Shown here one piece after another: positions 8,916 through 17,486 of a stretch of 64,000 nucleotides of DNA. Numbering within the stretch: position 1 is the first letter of the stretch; every line of letters begins with the position of its first letter. Both the position numbers and the translations under genes were made by a program. Under the pieces are notes generated by a model. That model was not told the origin of the DNA and made no database searches. It saw only the letters and a list, made by a program, of their open reading frames with translations. Source of the stretch: JBDGYW01 sp964580055 (lineage in GTDB: Bacteria > Gemmatimonadota > Gemmatimonadetes > Gemmatimonadales > GWC2-71-9); contig CAZOJI010000011.1 of the NCBI GenBank assembly GCA_964580055.1, forward strand, positions 36,612 to 100,611. The letters run 5' to 3'.

Positions 8916-10577
8916 ATGTCGACGCCAGACGAACCTGATTATTACAAGAAGGAAGACCTCCTCAATATCAGTACCGAGCCGCCGCCGACAGGGTGGATGG
9001 AAACGCCTGTGGACTTCAGGCGGGGCACCTACATCTATCCCGGCAAGGCGAAGAACCTGAAGGTGGTCGACCTGCCCAACCCGAGGGAATGGGCGGTTAC
9101 CGACGCTGACTGGAAATTGCAGGACGATTGGAAGAAGATCGTCCTGGATGGGATGGCTGAACGTCTCAAGAGATTTCGGTCTTTCAGGATCTTCATGGAT
9201 ACCTGTGTCCGTTGTGGCGCATGCGCCGACAAGTGCCACTTCTTCATCGGAAGCGGGGACCCCAAGAACATGCCCGTTCTCAGGGCGGAGCTGCTCAGGT
9301 CGATCTATAGGAAGGATTTCACGGCTTTGGGCAGAGTCTTCGGCAAGCTCGCCGGAGGGCGCGAACTCACGGAGGACGTAATCAAGGAGTGGTTCTACTA
9401 CTTCTACCAATGCACCGAATGCCGCCGGTGCTCCGTCTTCTGTCCCTACGGTATCGATACCGCCGAAGTCACGATGATCGGTCGCGAGCTGCTCGGGCTG
9501 CTGGGGCTATACGTCAACTGGGTCATCGAGCCAGTAGCCAACTGCTTCCGGCTGGGCAATCACCTCGCCATCCAACCGCACGGGCTGGTGGACACGCTGG
9601 ATTTCATGGCCGATGACATAGAGGAGAGCACGGGCATACGCGTGGACATCCCCATCAACAAGAAGGGTGCGGAGATCTTGTTCGTCACTCCGTCCGGCGA
9701 CTTCGTGGCCGACCCTGGGATCTACACGTGCATGGCCTACATGCTGCTGTTCCACGAACTCGGCATCGACTACACGTGGAGCACCTACGCTTCGGACGGC
9801 GGCAACTTCGGGCTGTTCACGTCCCACGAGATGATGAAACGTCTCAACAACAAGATCTACGCGGAAGCCAAGCGACTCGGCGTCAAATGGATCTTGGGTG
9901 GCGAGTGCGGTCATATGTGGCGGGTGATCAATCAGTACATGGATACGATGAACGGCCCCGCCGATTTCCTGGAGGTTCCCAAGTCGCCGATAACCGGGAC
10001 GGTGTTCGAGAACGCTCGGTCCACCAAGATGATACACTTGATGGAGTTCACCGCCGACCTGATAAGGCACGGTAAGCTCAACATCGATCCGGCCAGGAAC
10101 GATCACATTCGGGTGACACTGCACGATTCGTGTAATCCCGCGCGCGCCATGGGCATCTTCGAAGAGCCCCGTTATGTGATCAAGAGCGTGTGCAATAACT
10201 ATTTCGAAATGCCGGAGAATACCATACGTGAGCAGACGTTCTGTTGTGGCGGAGGCGCCGGTTTGGGAACCGACGAGAATATGGAGATGCGCCTGCGCGG
10301 GGGGCTACCGAGGGGCAGCGCCGTGAAGTACGTGCAGGATAAACACGGAGTAGATTTCCTCGCCGCAATGTGTGCGATCGACAGGGCGACGCTGGTTACG
10401 GTGTGCGACTACTGGGCCCCCGGAGTCAAAGTCACCGGCATCAGCGAGCTCGTAGCCAACGCCATGACGTTTACGGGACAGAAGAAGCGCACCGAGAATT
10501 TGCGCCTGGAGGAGATTCCCGCATGGGTAGCGGAAGCCGAAGAAGAGGAGAGCAATGGAGGCGGCACCGATGAGTGA
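8916..10577 (+). CDS. dsrK: DsrK, HdrD-like catalytic iron-sulfur subunit
   Basis: Cytoplasmic subunit predicted to reduce the DsrC trisulfide, related to HdrD. Two 4Fe-4S sites are visible at Cys97/100/103/107 and Cys166/169/172/176. CCG-type cysteine-rich motifs follow: GGECGHMWR and the HDSCNPARAM ... FCCGGGAG pair, which build the noncubane or special cluster. The 553-residue size fits. It overlaps the start of dsrJ by 8 nt. Together with dsrM it forms the core of the complex that links the quinone pool to sulfite reduction. Confidence 0.93.
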   Translation: MSTPDEPDYYKKEDLLNISTEPPPTGWMETPVDFRRGTYIYPGKAKNLKVVDLPNPREWAVTDADWKLQDDWKKIVLDGMAERLKRFRSFRIFMDTCVRCGACADKCHFFIGSGDPKNMPVLRAELLRSIYRKDFTALGRVFGKLAGGRELTEDVIKEWFYYFYQCTECRRCSVFCPYGIDTAEVTMIGRELLGLLGLYVNWVIEPVANCFRLGNHLAIQPHGLVDTLDFMADDIEESTGIRVDIPINKKGAEILFVTPSGDFVADPGIYTCMAYMLLFHELGIDYTWSTYASDGGNFGLFTSHEMMKRLNNKIYAEAKRLGVKWILGGECGHMWRVINQYMDTMNGPADFLEVPKSPITGTVFENARSTKMIHLMEFTADLIRHGKLNIDPARNDHIRVTLHDSCNPARAMGIFEEPRYVIKSVCNNYFEMPENTIREQTFCCGGGAGLGTDENMEMRLRGGLPRGSAVKYVQDKHGVDFLAAMCAIDRATLVTVCDYWAPGVKVTGISELVANAMTFTGQKKRTENLRLEEIPAWVAEAEEEESNGGGTDE

Positions 10578-10950
10578 CAAGGGCAAGATCATTGGCGGGT
10601 TGGTCGTCTTTCTCGTTTTGGTGACCTACCCACTGTGGCATACCGTTGCTGCAGGAGGAGATGCGACAATGCCCGAACTCGAGTACCCGGTTTCCGCCAC
10701 CGAGTGCATCGAAGACACCGAGTACATGCGTGCAAGCCACATAGATATGCTGAATGACTGGCGCAACGCCTTGGTTAGAGATGGTGAAGTAGAGTACACA
10801 TCATCTTCGGGTGAACAGTATACGATGAGTCTTACTGGCACGTGCATAGATTGTCATGACAACAAGGAAGCCTTCTGCGACAGGTGTCACGACTTCTCCA
10901 ACGTGACACCTACATGCTGGGACTGCCACGTCGTGCCGGGGGGGAACTGA
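10570..10950 (+). CDS. dsrJ: DsrJ, periplasmic triheme cytochrome c
   Basis: Membrane-anchored triheme cytochrome c of DsrMKJOP. The ATG at 10570 is preferred because GGAGG lies 8 nt upstream; an ATG at 10555 also has a plausible site. One N-terminal hydrophobic segment (about residues 7-28) acts as anchor or signal. Three heme motifs are clear: CIDCH, CDRCH and CWDCH, all in the C-terminal third. A conserved Cys in the ATEC segment resembles the unusual heme-ligand cysteine known for DsrJ. Its start overlaps the dsrK stop by 8 nt, and dsrO follows after 3 nt. Confidence 0.9.
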   Translation: MSDKGKIIGGLVVFLVLVTYPLWHTVAAGGDATMPELEYPVSATECIEDTEYMRASHIDMLNDWRNALVRDGEVEYTSSSGEQYTMSLTGTCIDCHDNKEAFCDRCHDFSNVTPTCWDCHVVPGGN

Positions 10951-10953
10951 GCG

Positions 10954-11760
10954 ATGGATGAGAGTAGACGCGGCTTCCTGAAGAAGGCCGGCAAGACGGC
11001 GCTCGGGCTTGGTTGGGGCTTGCCGCTTCTGAACACGGCGTGCTCAGAGCCGGGAGAACACGATCACCATATTCCGCTGCGCTCAGACAACCAGTGGGCG
11101 ATGGTTGTCGATGTTGAGAAATGCCGGCAGGAAGAGGTGAGGCGAGCCTGTGTAGAGGCTTGCAGGTTGGCGCACAATGTCCCGTCGATTCCCGAGCCGG
11201 ACGATGAGATCGACTGGATATGGGAAGAGGAGTACAAACACGTATTCCCCGAGCAGGTGCATGATCATACACCCGAGTCGCTGGGGGACGCGCCGGTGTT
11301 GGTGCTGTGCAACCACTGCACGAATCCGCCCTGCGTCAGGGTTTGTCCCACTCAAGCGACCTGGAAGCGGGAGACGGATGGAATCGTAATGATGGACATG
11401 CACCGCTGCATCGGTTGCCGCTACTGTATGGCTGCCTGCCCTTACCAGGCCCGCAGCTTCAATTGGCGCGACCCTCGCCCGTTCATCGATACAGACGCGG
11501 ACGGAGATTTCAGGTCCGACTATCCCACTCGTACAAAGGGGGTCGTCGAGAAATGCAACTTCTGCGCGGAGCGACTCCGCATCGGACTGCTGCCCGCATG
11601 TGTCGAGGCGGCGAATTCGGTTGAGGGTGTTGAAGGGGCTATGGCGTTCGGCGATCTGACCGATCCGAACTCGGACGTGACGCGGCTCCTTGATGAGAAT
11701 CACACCATCAGCAGGCGCGTCGGCCTAGGGACCGGCCCCAACGTCTATTACATCGTCTAA
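10954..11760 (+). CDS. dsrO: DsrO, Tat-exported periplasmic ferredoxin-like subunit
   Basis: Iron-sulfur subunit of the HybA/NrfC type, located outside the membrane. The N-terminus has a twin-arginine signal (SRRGFLKKAGKTALGLGWG) followed by a cysteine at the end of the hydrophobic stretch. Several 4Fe-4S motifs follow: HCTNPPCVRVCP, CIGCRYCMAACP and CNFCAERL, plus an upstream CVEAC group. It probably pairs with DsrJ and the DsrP membrane protein. The 268-residue length is normal. The order J-O-P is the standard one. Confidence 0.93.
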   Translation: MDESRRGFLKKAGKTALGLGWGLPLLNTACSEPGEHDHHIPLRSDNQWAMVVDVEKCRQEEVRRACVEACRLAHNVPSIPEPDDEIDWIWEEEYKHVFPEQVHDHTPESLGDAPVLVLCNHCTNPPCVRVCPTQATWKRETDGIVMMDMHRCIGCRYCMAACPYQARSFNWRDPRPFIDTDADGDFRSDYPTRTKGVVEKCNFCAERLRIGLLPACVEAANSVEGVEGAMAFGDLTDPNSDVTRLLDENHTISRRVGLGTGPNVYYIV

Positions 11761-11803
11761 CGCCTTTCAGGGTTAGAATTGTGAGAACCGAGAGGTAGAA
11801 CAT

Positions 11804-12964
11804 ATGCTGCAGGATGCATTCCGAGGGGGACGGCGATATTGGGCACTGGTGGGCTTCTGGGGTGTGCTGATCGTCATCGGGGTTAGCACTTGGGCCTACC
11901 AGCTGAGTGAGGGATTGCATATCACCGCAATGACCCAGCAGATCACCTGGGGGATGTACATTGCCCAACTCACCTTCATGGTAGGTATCGCAGCGTCAGC
12001 CGTAATGGTAGTGCTGCCATATTATCTGCATGACTACAAGGCCTTCGGCAAAATGGTGATCATCGGCGAGAGCCTGGCTGTGTCGTCGGTGCTGATGTGC
12101 ATGCTGTTCGTGTTCGTCGATTTGGGCCAGCCGTCCCGCGGTGCGAACATCATACTGCATCCCACGCCCAATTCGGTGATGTTCTGGGATATGTTGGTGC
12201 TGTCCGGATATCTGTTACTGAACCTCGTCATTGGTGCGGTTACGTTCGAGGCTGAGCGCAAGGGAGTGCCGCCACCGAAATGGGTCAAGCCGCTCATATA
12301 CCTTTCCATTCCCTGGGCGGTGAGCATTCACACGGTAACGGCGTTTCTCTATTCCGGGTTGGAGGCGCGCACCTTTTGGATGACGGCGATCCTCGCTCCA
12401 CGATTCCTTGCCTCGGCGTTCGCTACCGGACCCAGCCTGCTGATCTTACTGGCCCTGATTCTCAGGCGCTTCACGACCTTTGACGCCGGAAAAGAGGCGA
12501 TTCAGAAGCTGGCAATGATCGTGGCATACGCTGTCGCGGTCAACCTGTTCTTCCTGCTGGTCGAGCTGTTCACTGTTGTCTACAGCAGCATCCCGCATCA
12601 CACGGATGGTTTCCGCTATATGTTCTTCGGGCTTGAGGGTAAGAACACTATTGCACCGGCGATGTGGGTTGGTCAGGCGATCGGACTGTTCTGTTTGGTA
12701 GCGTTGTGGATACCCAAAGTGCGCGCAAACGAGAAATTTCTCGCGGTGCTCGCAGTGGGAGTAATACTGTCGCTTTGGCTAGAGAAGGGTGTGGCCATGG
12801 TGGTTGTCGGTTTCATCCCGGCACCTCTCGGGGAGGTGAGCGAATACATTCCCACGCTCCCCGAGTATTTGATTACAATTGGAGTTTATTCCATTGGATT
12901 CTTGCTGCTAACGATGTTCTACAAGATCATAACGACCGTAAGAGAGAGATTGGGACCGGCATAG
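11804..12964 (+). CDS. dsrP: DsrP, NrfD-like quinone-binding membrane subunit
   Basis: Polytopic membrane protein of the NrfD/PsrC family with about ten hydrophobic segments over 386 residues and no cofactor motif, expected to exchange electrons between menaquinone and DsrJ/DsrO. The segment ITWGMYIAQLTFMVG and the acidic position in its first helices are typical for NrfD proteins. A GAGAGGT site precedes the ATG. It closes dsrMKJOP; 120 nt separate it from dsrA, enough for an internal promoter, though none was identified with confidence. Confidence 0.92.
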   Translation: MLQDAFRGGRRYWALVGFWGVLIVIGVSTWAYQLSEGLHITAMTQQITWGMYIAQLTFMVGIAASAVMVVLPYYLHDYKAFGKMVIIGESLAVSSVLMCMLFVFVDLGQPSRGANIILHPTPNSVMFWDMLVLSGYLLLNLVIGAVTFEAERKGVPPPKWVKPLIYLSIPWAVSIHTVTAFLYSGLEARTFWMTAILAPRFLASAFATGPSLLILLALILRRFTTFDAGKEAIQKLAMIVAYAVAVNLFFLLVELFTVVYSSIPHHTDGFRYMFFGLEGKNTIAPAMWVGQAIGLFCLVALWIPKVRANEKFLAVLAVGVILSLWLEKGVAMVVVGFIPAPLGEVSEYIPTLPEYLITIGVYSIGFLLLTMFYKIITTVRERLGPA

Positions 12965-13084
12965 GAATAGCCACACGCGGCTTCCTGTGTGTTTTTTGAT
13001 AGATGTGGTGTATGGAAGTGAGTGGAAGTAAGGAGTAAAGCAGACATTAACTAACGCCATCATTCCAAGCGGAGAGGAAACAAC

Positions 13085-14302
13085 ATGGCAGATTCAGGTA
13101 ACAATGGCACTCCGTTGCTGGACGAACTGGAAAAGGGACCCTGGCCCAGCTTCGTTACGCAGATCAAGGAGGCAGCCGAAACGAAGGAGTCGTCCGCGGC
13201 TCTGTTGAGATTGCTGGAGCGTTCGTACGGTGAGAAGATCGGCCACTGGAAGCACGGCGGCATCGTGGGTGTGATGGGTTACGGTGGCGGCGTCATCGGC
13301 CGGTACAACGATCTGCCGGAGGATTTCCCGGAGATCGCCCATTTCCACACGATGCGCATCAACATGCCGACGGGTTGGTTCTACACCTCAGATGCGTTGC
13401 GCACGGTGTGTGACATCTGGGACAAACATGGTTCTGGTCTGACCAACATGCACGGATCGACCGGTGACATCATTCTGCTCGGCACGTCCACGGACGAATT
13501 GGAGCCTACGTTCCAAGAGTTGGCGCAGAACGGTTTCGATATTGGTGGCTCGGGCTCCGACCTGCGGACGCCGAGCGCGTGCAATGGCATGGCGCGGTGT
13601 GAGTGGGCATGCTACGACACACTGGCTGCCTGTTACGACTTGACTCAGGAGTTCCAGGACGAGCTGCATCGGCCCGCTTTCCCATACAAGTTCAAGTTCA
13701 AGTTTGCTGGATGCCCGAACGACTGCGTTGCGTCGGTGGCGAGAGCCGATCTGTCGGTCATCGGAACCTGGCGTGACGAGATCCAGATCGATCAGGCAGA
13801 GGTGAAGGCTGCTGAAGAAGCTGGACTGGACATACTCAGGGACGTTTGCTTCAACTGTCCGACGAGGTGCATCGAGTGGGACGGCGAAAAGCTCGAGATC
13901 GACGATTCGAACTGCGTGAAGTGCATGCACTGCATCAACGTGATGCCGAAAGCTCTGCGCCCCGGCAAGGACAGGGGTGCGACGATCATGCTCGGCTCCA
14001 AGGCGCCGATTGTGGAAGGTGCGATGCTGTCATCGGTTATCGTTCCGTTCATGAAGATGGAGCCTCCCTTTGAGGAACTCAAAGACCTGATCGAGAGGAT
14101 CTGGGATTTCTGGGCTGAGAACGGCAAGAACCGGGAACGCTGTGGCGAGTTGATGCAGCGCATCGGCCTCGGGAATTTCCTGGAAGAGATCGAGGTGGAT
14201 CCGATTCCCCAAATGGTTGCACATCCCAGGGACAATCCTTTCATCTTCTTCGAGGATTACTATGAAGAAGGCGATGAGGATGAGGAAGAAGATGAAGAAT
14301 AG
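13085..14302 (+). CDS. dsrA: Dissimilatory sulfite reductase alpha subunit
   Basis: Alpha chain of the siroheme sulfite reductase that reduces sulfite with DsrC as co-substrate. Siroheme/4Fe-4S-binding cysteines lie in ACNGMARCEWAC and GCPNDC; an inserted ferredoxin domain carries CFNCPTRC and CVKCMHC. The start follows AGAGGAAAC. The 405-residue length is slightly above average because of an unusual C-terminus: after the conserved NPFIFFEDYY the last dozen residues are almost all Glu and Asp (EEGDEDEEEDEE). Direction of catalysis cannot be read from this chain alone; the nearby dsrD and sat suggest reduction. Confidence 0.95.
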   Translation: MADSGNNGTPLLDELEKGPWPSFVTQIKEAAETKESSAALLRLLERSYGEKIGHWKHGGIVGVMGYGGGVIGRYNDLPEDFPEIAHFHTMRINMPTGWFYTSDALRTVCDIWDKHGSGLTNMHGSTGDIILLGTSTDELEPTFQELAQNGFDIGGSGSDLRTPSACNGMARCEWACYDTLAACYDLTQEFQDELHRPAFPYKFKFKFAGCPNDCVASVARADLSVIGTWRDEIQIDQAEVKAAEEAGLDILRDVCFNCPTRCIEWDGEKLEIDDSNCVKCMHCINVMPKALRPGKDRGATIMLGSKAPIVEGAMLSSVIVPFMKMEPPFEELKDLIERIWDFWAENGKNRERCGELMQRIGLGNFLEEIEVDPIPQMVAHPRDNPFIFFEDYYEEGDEDEEEDEE

Positions 14303-14367
14303 AGCTGCTGGGCGAGACTCTCGGCATGCGAACATGAGACTAATTGTACCAATGGGGAGATAGAGCG

Positions 14368-15447
14368 ATGGCAGTGTCAAAGGACAGGATAACGGATATC
14401 GGACCTCCGCATTATGAGAAGTTCCTGCATCCAGTTATAAAGAAGAACTACGGGCAGTGGAAGTACCATGAGATCTTGAAGCCTGGCGTGATGGTGCATG
14501 TCGCCGAATCCGGCGACAAGATCTTCACGGTGCGAACGTCTTCTCCGAGGCTGCTCTCCACCACACGGATCCGCAAGTTTGCCGAATTGGCGGACAAATA
14601 CTGCGACGGTCACCTGCGTTTCACCAGTAGAAACAACGTGGAATTTCTACTCGCGAGTGACGAGAAGATCGACGATCTTATCGCCGAATTGAAGGATCTG
14701 GGCCACTCAGTGGGTGGTATCGGCAACGCGATTTCCAATATCGTGCACACGCAAGGTTGGGTGCACTGCCACTCGGCAGCGACGGACGCGTCCGGCGTCG
14801 TGAAGGCTGTGATGGATGACTTGCACGAACACTTTGCGTCGAACGACGTGCCCGGAAAGCTCCGCATCGCCCTGGCATGTTGTCTCAACATGTGCGGCGC
14901 CGTACACTGCTCGGACATCGCGATACTCGGAGTGCACCGCAGGCCACCGCGGGCTGACCACGCGACTCTCAACAAGCTGTGCGAGATTCCGAATGTGGTT
15001 GCCTCGTGTCCTACGGCGGCTATCAGGCCGGCCACGGTGGAGGGGCATCCTTCAGTCGAGATTGACGAAGATCTTTGCATGTTCTGCGCGAACTGCTTCA
15101 CGGTATGTCCGTCTCTACCCATGGCCGACGCGTTGAACGACGGTGTTTCGATCTGGGTGGGCGGCAAAGTATCGAACGCCCGTTCCGAGCCTACCTTCTC
15201 GAAGCTGGCTATACCGTGGCTGCCGAACACCCCGCCGCGTTGGCCTGAAGTGACAGAAGCGGTGCGGAATATCGTAGACGTGTGGGCGAACAACGCTCGC
15301 AAGTTCGAGCGGATGGGCGAATTCATCAACCGTATCGGTTGGCCGAGGTTCTTTGAGATGACCGGCATCGAGTTCCAGAAGGAACACATCGATGATTTCA
15401 AGCACGCGGGACTGACTTACAAGCGGTCCGCGCAGCTCAGACACTAG
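14368..15447 (+). CDS. dsrB: Dissimilatory sulfite reductase beta subunit
   Basis: Beta chain that carries the catalytically active siroheme in DsrAB. The ATG at 14368 is chosen because a GGGGAG site lies just upstream; an upstream TTG frame extension is not conserved. The 359-residue product contains the typical VHTQGWVHCHSAATD segment, the ACCLNMCGAVHCSD cysteines for siroheme and iron-sulfur binding, and the ferredoxin-domain motif CMFCANCFTVCP. It lies 65 nt behind dsrA and 10 nt before dsrD, an arrangement typical of reductive-type clusters. Confidence 0.95.
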   Translation: MAVSKDRITDIGPPHYEKFLHPVIKKNYGQWKYHEILKPGVMVHVAESGDKIFTVRTSSPRLLSTTRIRKFAELADKYCDGHLRFTSRNNVEFLLASDEKIDDLIAELKDLGHSVGGIGNAISNIVHTQGWVHCHSAATDASGVVKAVMDDLHEHFASNDVPGKLRIALACCLNMCGAVHCSDIAILGVHRRPPRADHATLNKLCEIPNVVASCPTAAIRPATVEGHPSVEIDEDLCMFCANCFTVCPSLPMADALNDGVSIWVGGKVSNARSEPTFSKLAIPWLPNTPPRWPEVTEAVRNIVDVWANNARKFERMGEFINRIGWPRFFEMTGIEFQKEHIDDFKHAGLTYKRSAQLRH

Positions 15448-15457
15448 GAGGTAACAT

Positions 15458-15715
15458 ATGGCTGTCACGCCGGCAGAAATTGCGGACGCCATGTACGAGA
15501 TGGTCAAGGAGTATCAGGGCAAAAAGAAGTTCAAGGCCCAGGACTTGACCAAGGCAATGATGCAGAAGTTTGCCGACGAAGGAGTCGACAAGAAGCAGTG
15601 CAAACTCGCAATTCGTGAGTTGATGGACTCCGGAAGGTGCGTCTACACGTACTTCGGCGGCAGCTTCATTGAACTCCCTCACAAAGAGGGAGCTGCTGAA
15701 GGAGCCGACGGCTAG
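15458..15715 (+). CDS. dsrD: DsrD, winged-helix activator of sulfite reductase
   Basis: Small winged-helix protein of 85 residues, found almost only in organisms that reduce sulfate or sulfite and reported to stimulate DsrAB activity. A perfect AGGAGG lies 6 nt before the ATG, so high expression is likely. The sequence keeps the helix-turn-helix-like core and the YTYFGGSFIELP wing. It directly follows dsrB by 10 nt. Its presence is the strongest local sign for the reductive direction. A hairpin overlaps the stop codon. Confidence 0.93.
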   Translation: MAVTPAEIADAMYEMVKEYQGKKKFKAQDLTKAMMQKFADEGVDKKQCKLAIRELMDSGRCVYTYFGGSFIELPHKEGAAEGADG

Positions 15716-15729
15716 AAGTAGCCGTCGGC
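15704..15729 (+). terminator. Perfect 11-bp hairpin at the dsrD stop codon
   Basis: GCCGACGGCTA (15704-15714) and TAGCCGTCGGC (15719-15729) are perfectly complementary around a 4-nt loop. The dsrD stop codon lies in the stem. No T-tract follows, but a second short hairpin (ACGGGC/GCCCGT, 15744-15759) lies downstream before dsrL. This may be a partial terminator or 3' stabiliser that sets dsrABD apart from dsrL in expression. Confidence 0.55.
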
Positions 15730-15799
15730 CATCAAAATAATTCACGGGCGGAAGCCCGTCTTGCCCTCTCCAGAGTGGGCGTGGGCAGAGGTGTGACTA

Positions 15800-17482
15800 A
15801 TGGCTGTCAAAAAGACCAAGAAAAGGAAGAAGAAGCGAGATTATAGTGCATCCGGAGGTGGCGGTGGACGCGAACAATCACCGCTACGGCCGAAGCACGT
15901 TGAAAAGAAGCCGCCCTGCCGCGACACCTGTCCCAGCGGTAATCGCATTCGGGAGTGGCTGACCACGATCGCCCAGGCCGAACGCTTAGAGAAACCCAGA
16001 GACCAGGCATTTACCGAGGCTTGGGATCTCTATACCGACACCAGCCCGTTTCCGTCGGTGTGTGGACGCGTATGCCCGCATCCTTGCGAGACTGCTTGCA
16101 ACAGGCAGGAACTGGACGGCGCAGTGGGCATAAATATGGTGGAGCGCGTAATCGGTGATTTCGGTTTGGAGAACGACCTCAAACTCAAGATGCTCACCGA
16201 TGAGAAGCGTCCGGAAAAGATTGCGGTCGTTGGTGGCGGGCCCGGTGGCTTCTCATGTGCTTACCAGCTTGCGAGACGTGGCTACTCCGTTACTGTGTTC
16301 GAGGCGTCCGACAAGCCGGGAGGGATGTTGCTCTGGGGTATACCCAGGTACAGACTCCCCGAGGACGTCATCGAGAAGGAAATCCAGAAAATTTTGGATC
16401 TCGGCGTAGAACTGAAATGCGACATCCGAGTCGGAAAGGATATCAGCCTCGACGAACTTCACGAACAGTACCAAGCCATATTCGTCGCGGTCGGTGCCGA
16501 GAAGGGGCTCAAACTCCGCGTTGAGGGAGAGGACGCGGAAAACGTCATGTCCGGCGTCGAGTTTCTCAATCGCATTCATCACGGAGAGACGGTCGAAGTC
16601 GGCGACGACGTGATTGTCGTAGGAGGTGGTGATACCGCGATCGATGCTGCACGGATCTGCAGACGTTTGGGCGCCACGGTGACGATCCTCTACCGGCGAA
16701 CCATCAAAGAGATGCCGGCTATAGACGAAGAGATCGAGGAAGCGCAGATCGAGGGTGTCAACCTGGAGTACCTCGCCGCTCCGATCGGTTTCAACAAAGA
16801 CGGCGACAAGATCACGAGCATGAAGTGTATTCGCATGGAGCTCGGAGAGCCGGATGATTCCGGAAGACGGCGGCCGGTGCCAATCGAAGGCTCGGAGTTT
16901 GAGATCCCAGCGAGTACCGTGATCCCCGCTATCAGTCAGGAACCGGACTTCACCGGCCTCGAATCCCTCATCGAGGGACGCGACTGGATCAAAGTGAACG
17001 ATGAATTCGCTTCCACAAAGGAAGACGATGTGTGGGCAGGCGGCGATGCCACCAATCTGGCCTTGGTAACGGACGCCATCGGACATGGCCGATATGCCGC
17101 TGAGGCTATAGACAGGAAGTTCCGCGGTTTGGGAAAACCGCAAGACGGCATGCCGGTCATCACAGCCGACAAGATGCTGCTCGATCACTACGACAAAGCT
17201 GAACGCGCCAAAGCAGGAACTCTGCCGGTGGAGGAACGCCTGGCCAGCATGGAAGCCGAGGTGAACCTGCCTCTGTCCGAGGAAGAAGCGGTCGCAGAGA
17301 GCAAACGGTGCATGAGTTGCGGCTATTGCATGGACTGCGAGAAGTGCTGGATGTACTGCCAAGACCAGGCAATCGACAAACCGATGCAAAGAGGCGCTCT
17401 CTACGTCTTCAAACTCGGTAACTGCACGGGTTGCGGAAAATGCGCCGAGATATGTCCGTGCGGCTTCATCGAGATGGCGTGA
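15800..17482 (+). CDS. dsrL: DsrL, NAD(P)H-linked iron-sulfur flavoprotein partner of DsrAB
   Basis: Relative of the glutamate synthase small subunit that exchanges electrons between NAD(P)H and DsrAB. After an unusual basic N-tail (KKTKKRKKKR, then a glycine run) come the N-terminal iron-sulfur domain with CGRVCPHPCETAC, an FAD motif VVGGGPGGFSCAY, an NAD(P)H motif VVGGGDTAID, and a C-terminal ferredoxin part with CMSCGYCMDCEKC and CTGCGKCAEICP. That C-terminal extension separates DsrL from ordinary GltD. The 560 residues are shorter than typical DsrL of phototrophic oxidisers. GAGGTG precedes the ATG. Position after dsrABD supports the name. Confidence 0.88.
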   Translation: MAVKKTKKRKKKRDYSASGGGGGREQSPLRPKHVEKKPPCRDTCPSGNRIREWLTTIAQAERLEKPRDQAFTEAWDLYTDTSPFPSVCGRVCPHPCETACNRQELDGAVGINMVERVIGDFGLENDLKLKMLTDEKRPEKIAVVGGGPGGFSCAYQLARRGYSVTVFEASDKPGGMLLWGIPRYRLPEDVIEKEIQKILDLGVELKCDIRVGKDISLDELHEQYQAIFVAVGAEKGLKLRVEGEDAENVMSGVEFLNRIHHGETVEVGDDVIVVGGGDTAIDAARICRRLGATVTILYRRTIKEMPAIDEEIEEAQIEGVNLEYLAAPIGFNKDGDKITSMKCIRMELGEPDDSGRRRPVPIEGSEFEIPASTVIPAISQEPDFTGLESLIEGRDWIKVNDEFASTKEDDVWAGGDATNLALVTDAIGHGRYAAEAIDRKFRGLGKPQDGMPVITADKMLLDHYDKAERAKAGTLPVEERLASMEAEVNLPLSEEEAVAESKRCMSCGYCMDCEKCWMYCQDQAIDKPMQRGALYVFKLGNCTGCGKCAEICPCGFIEMA

Positions 17483-17486
17483 AGCA

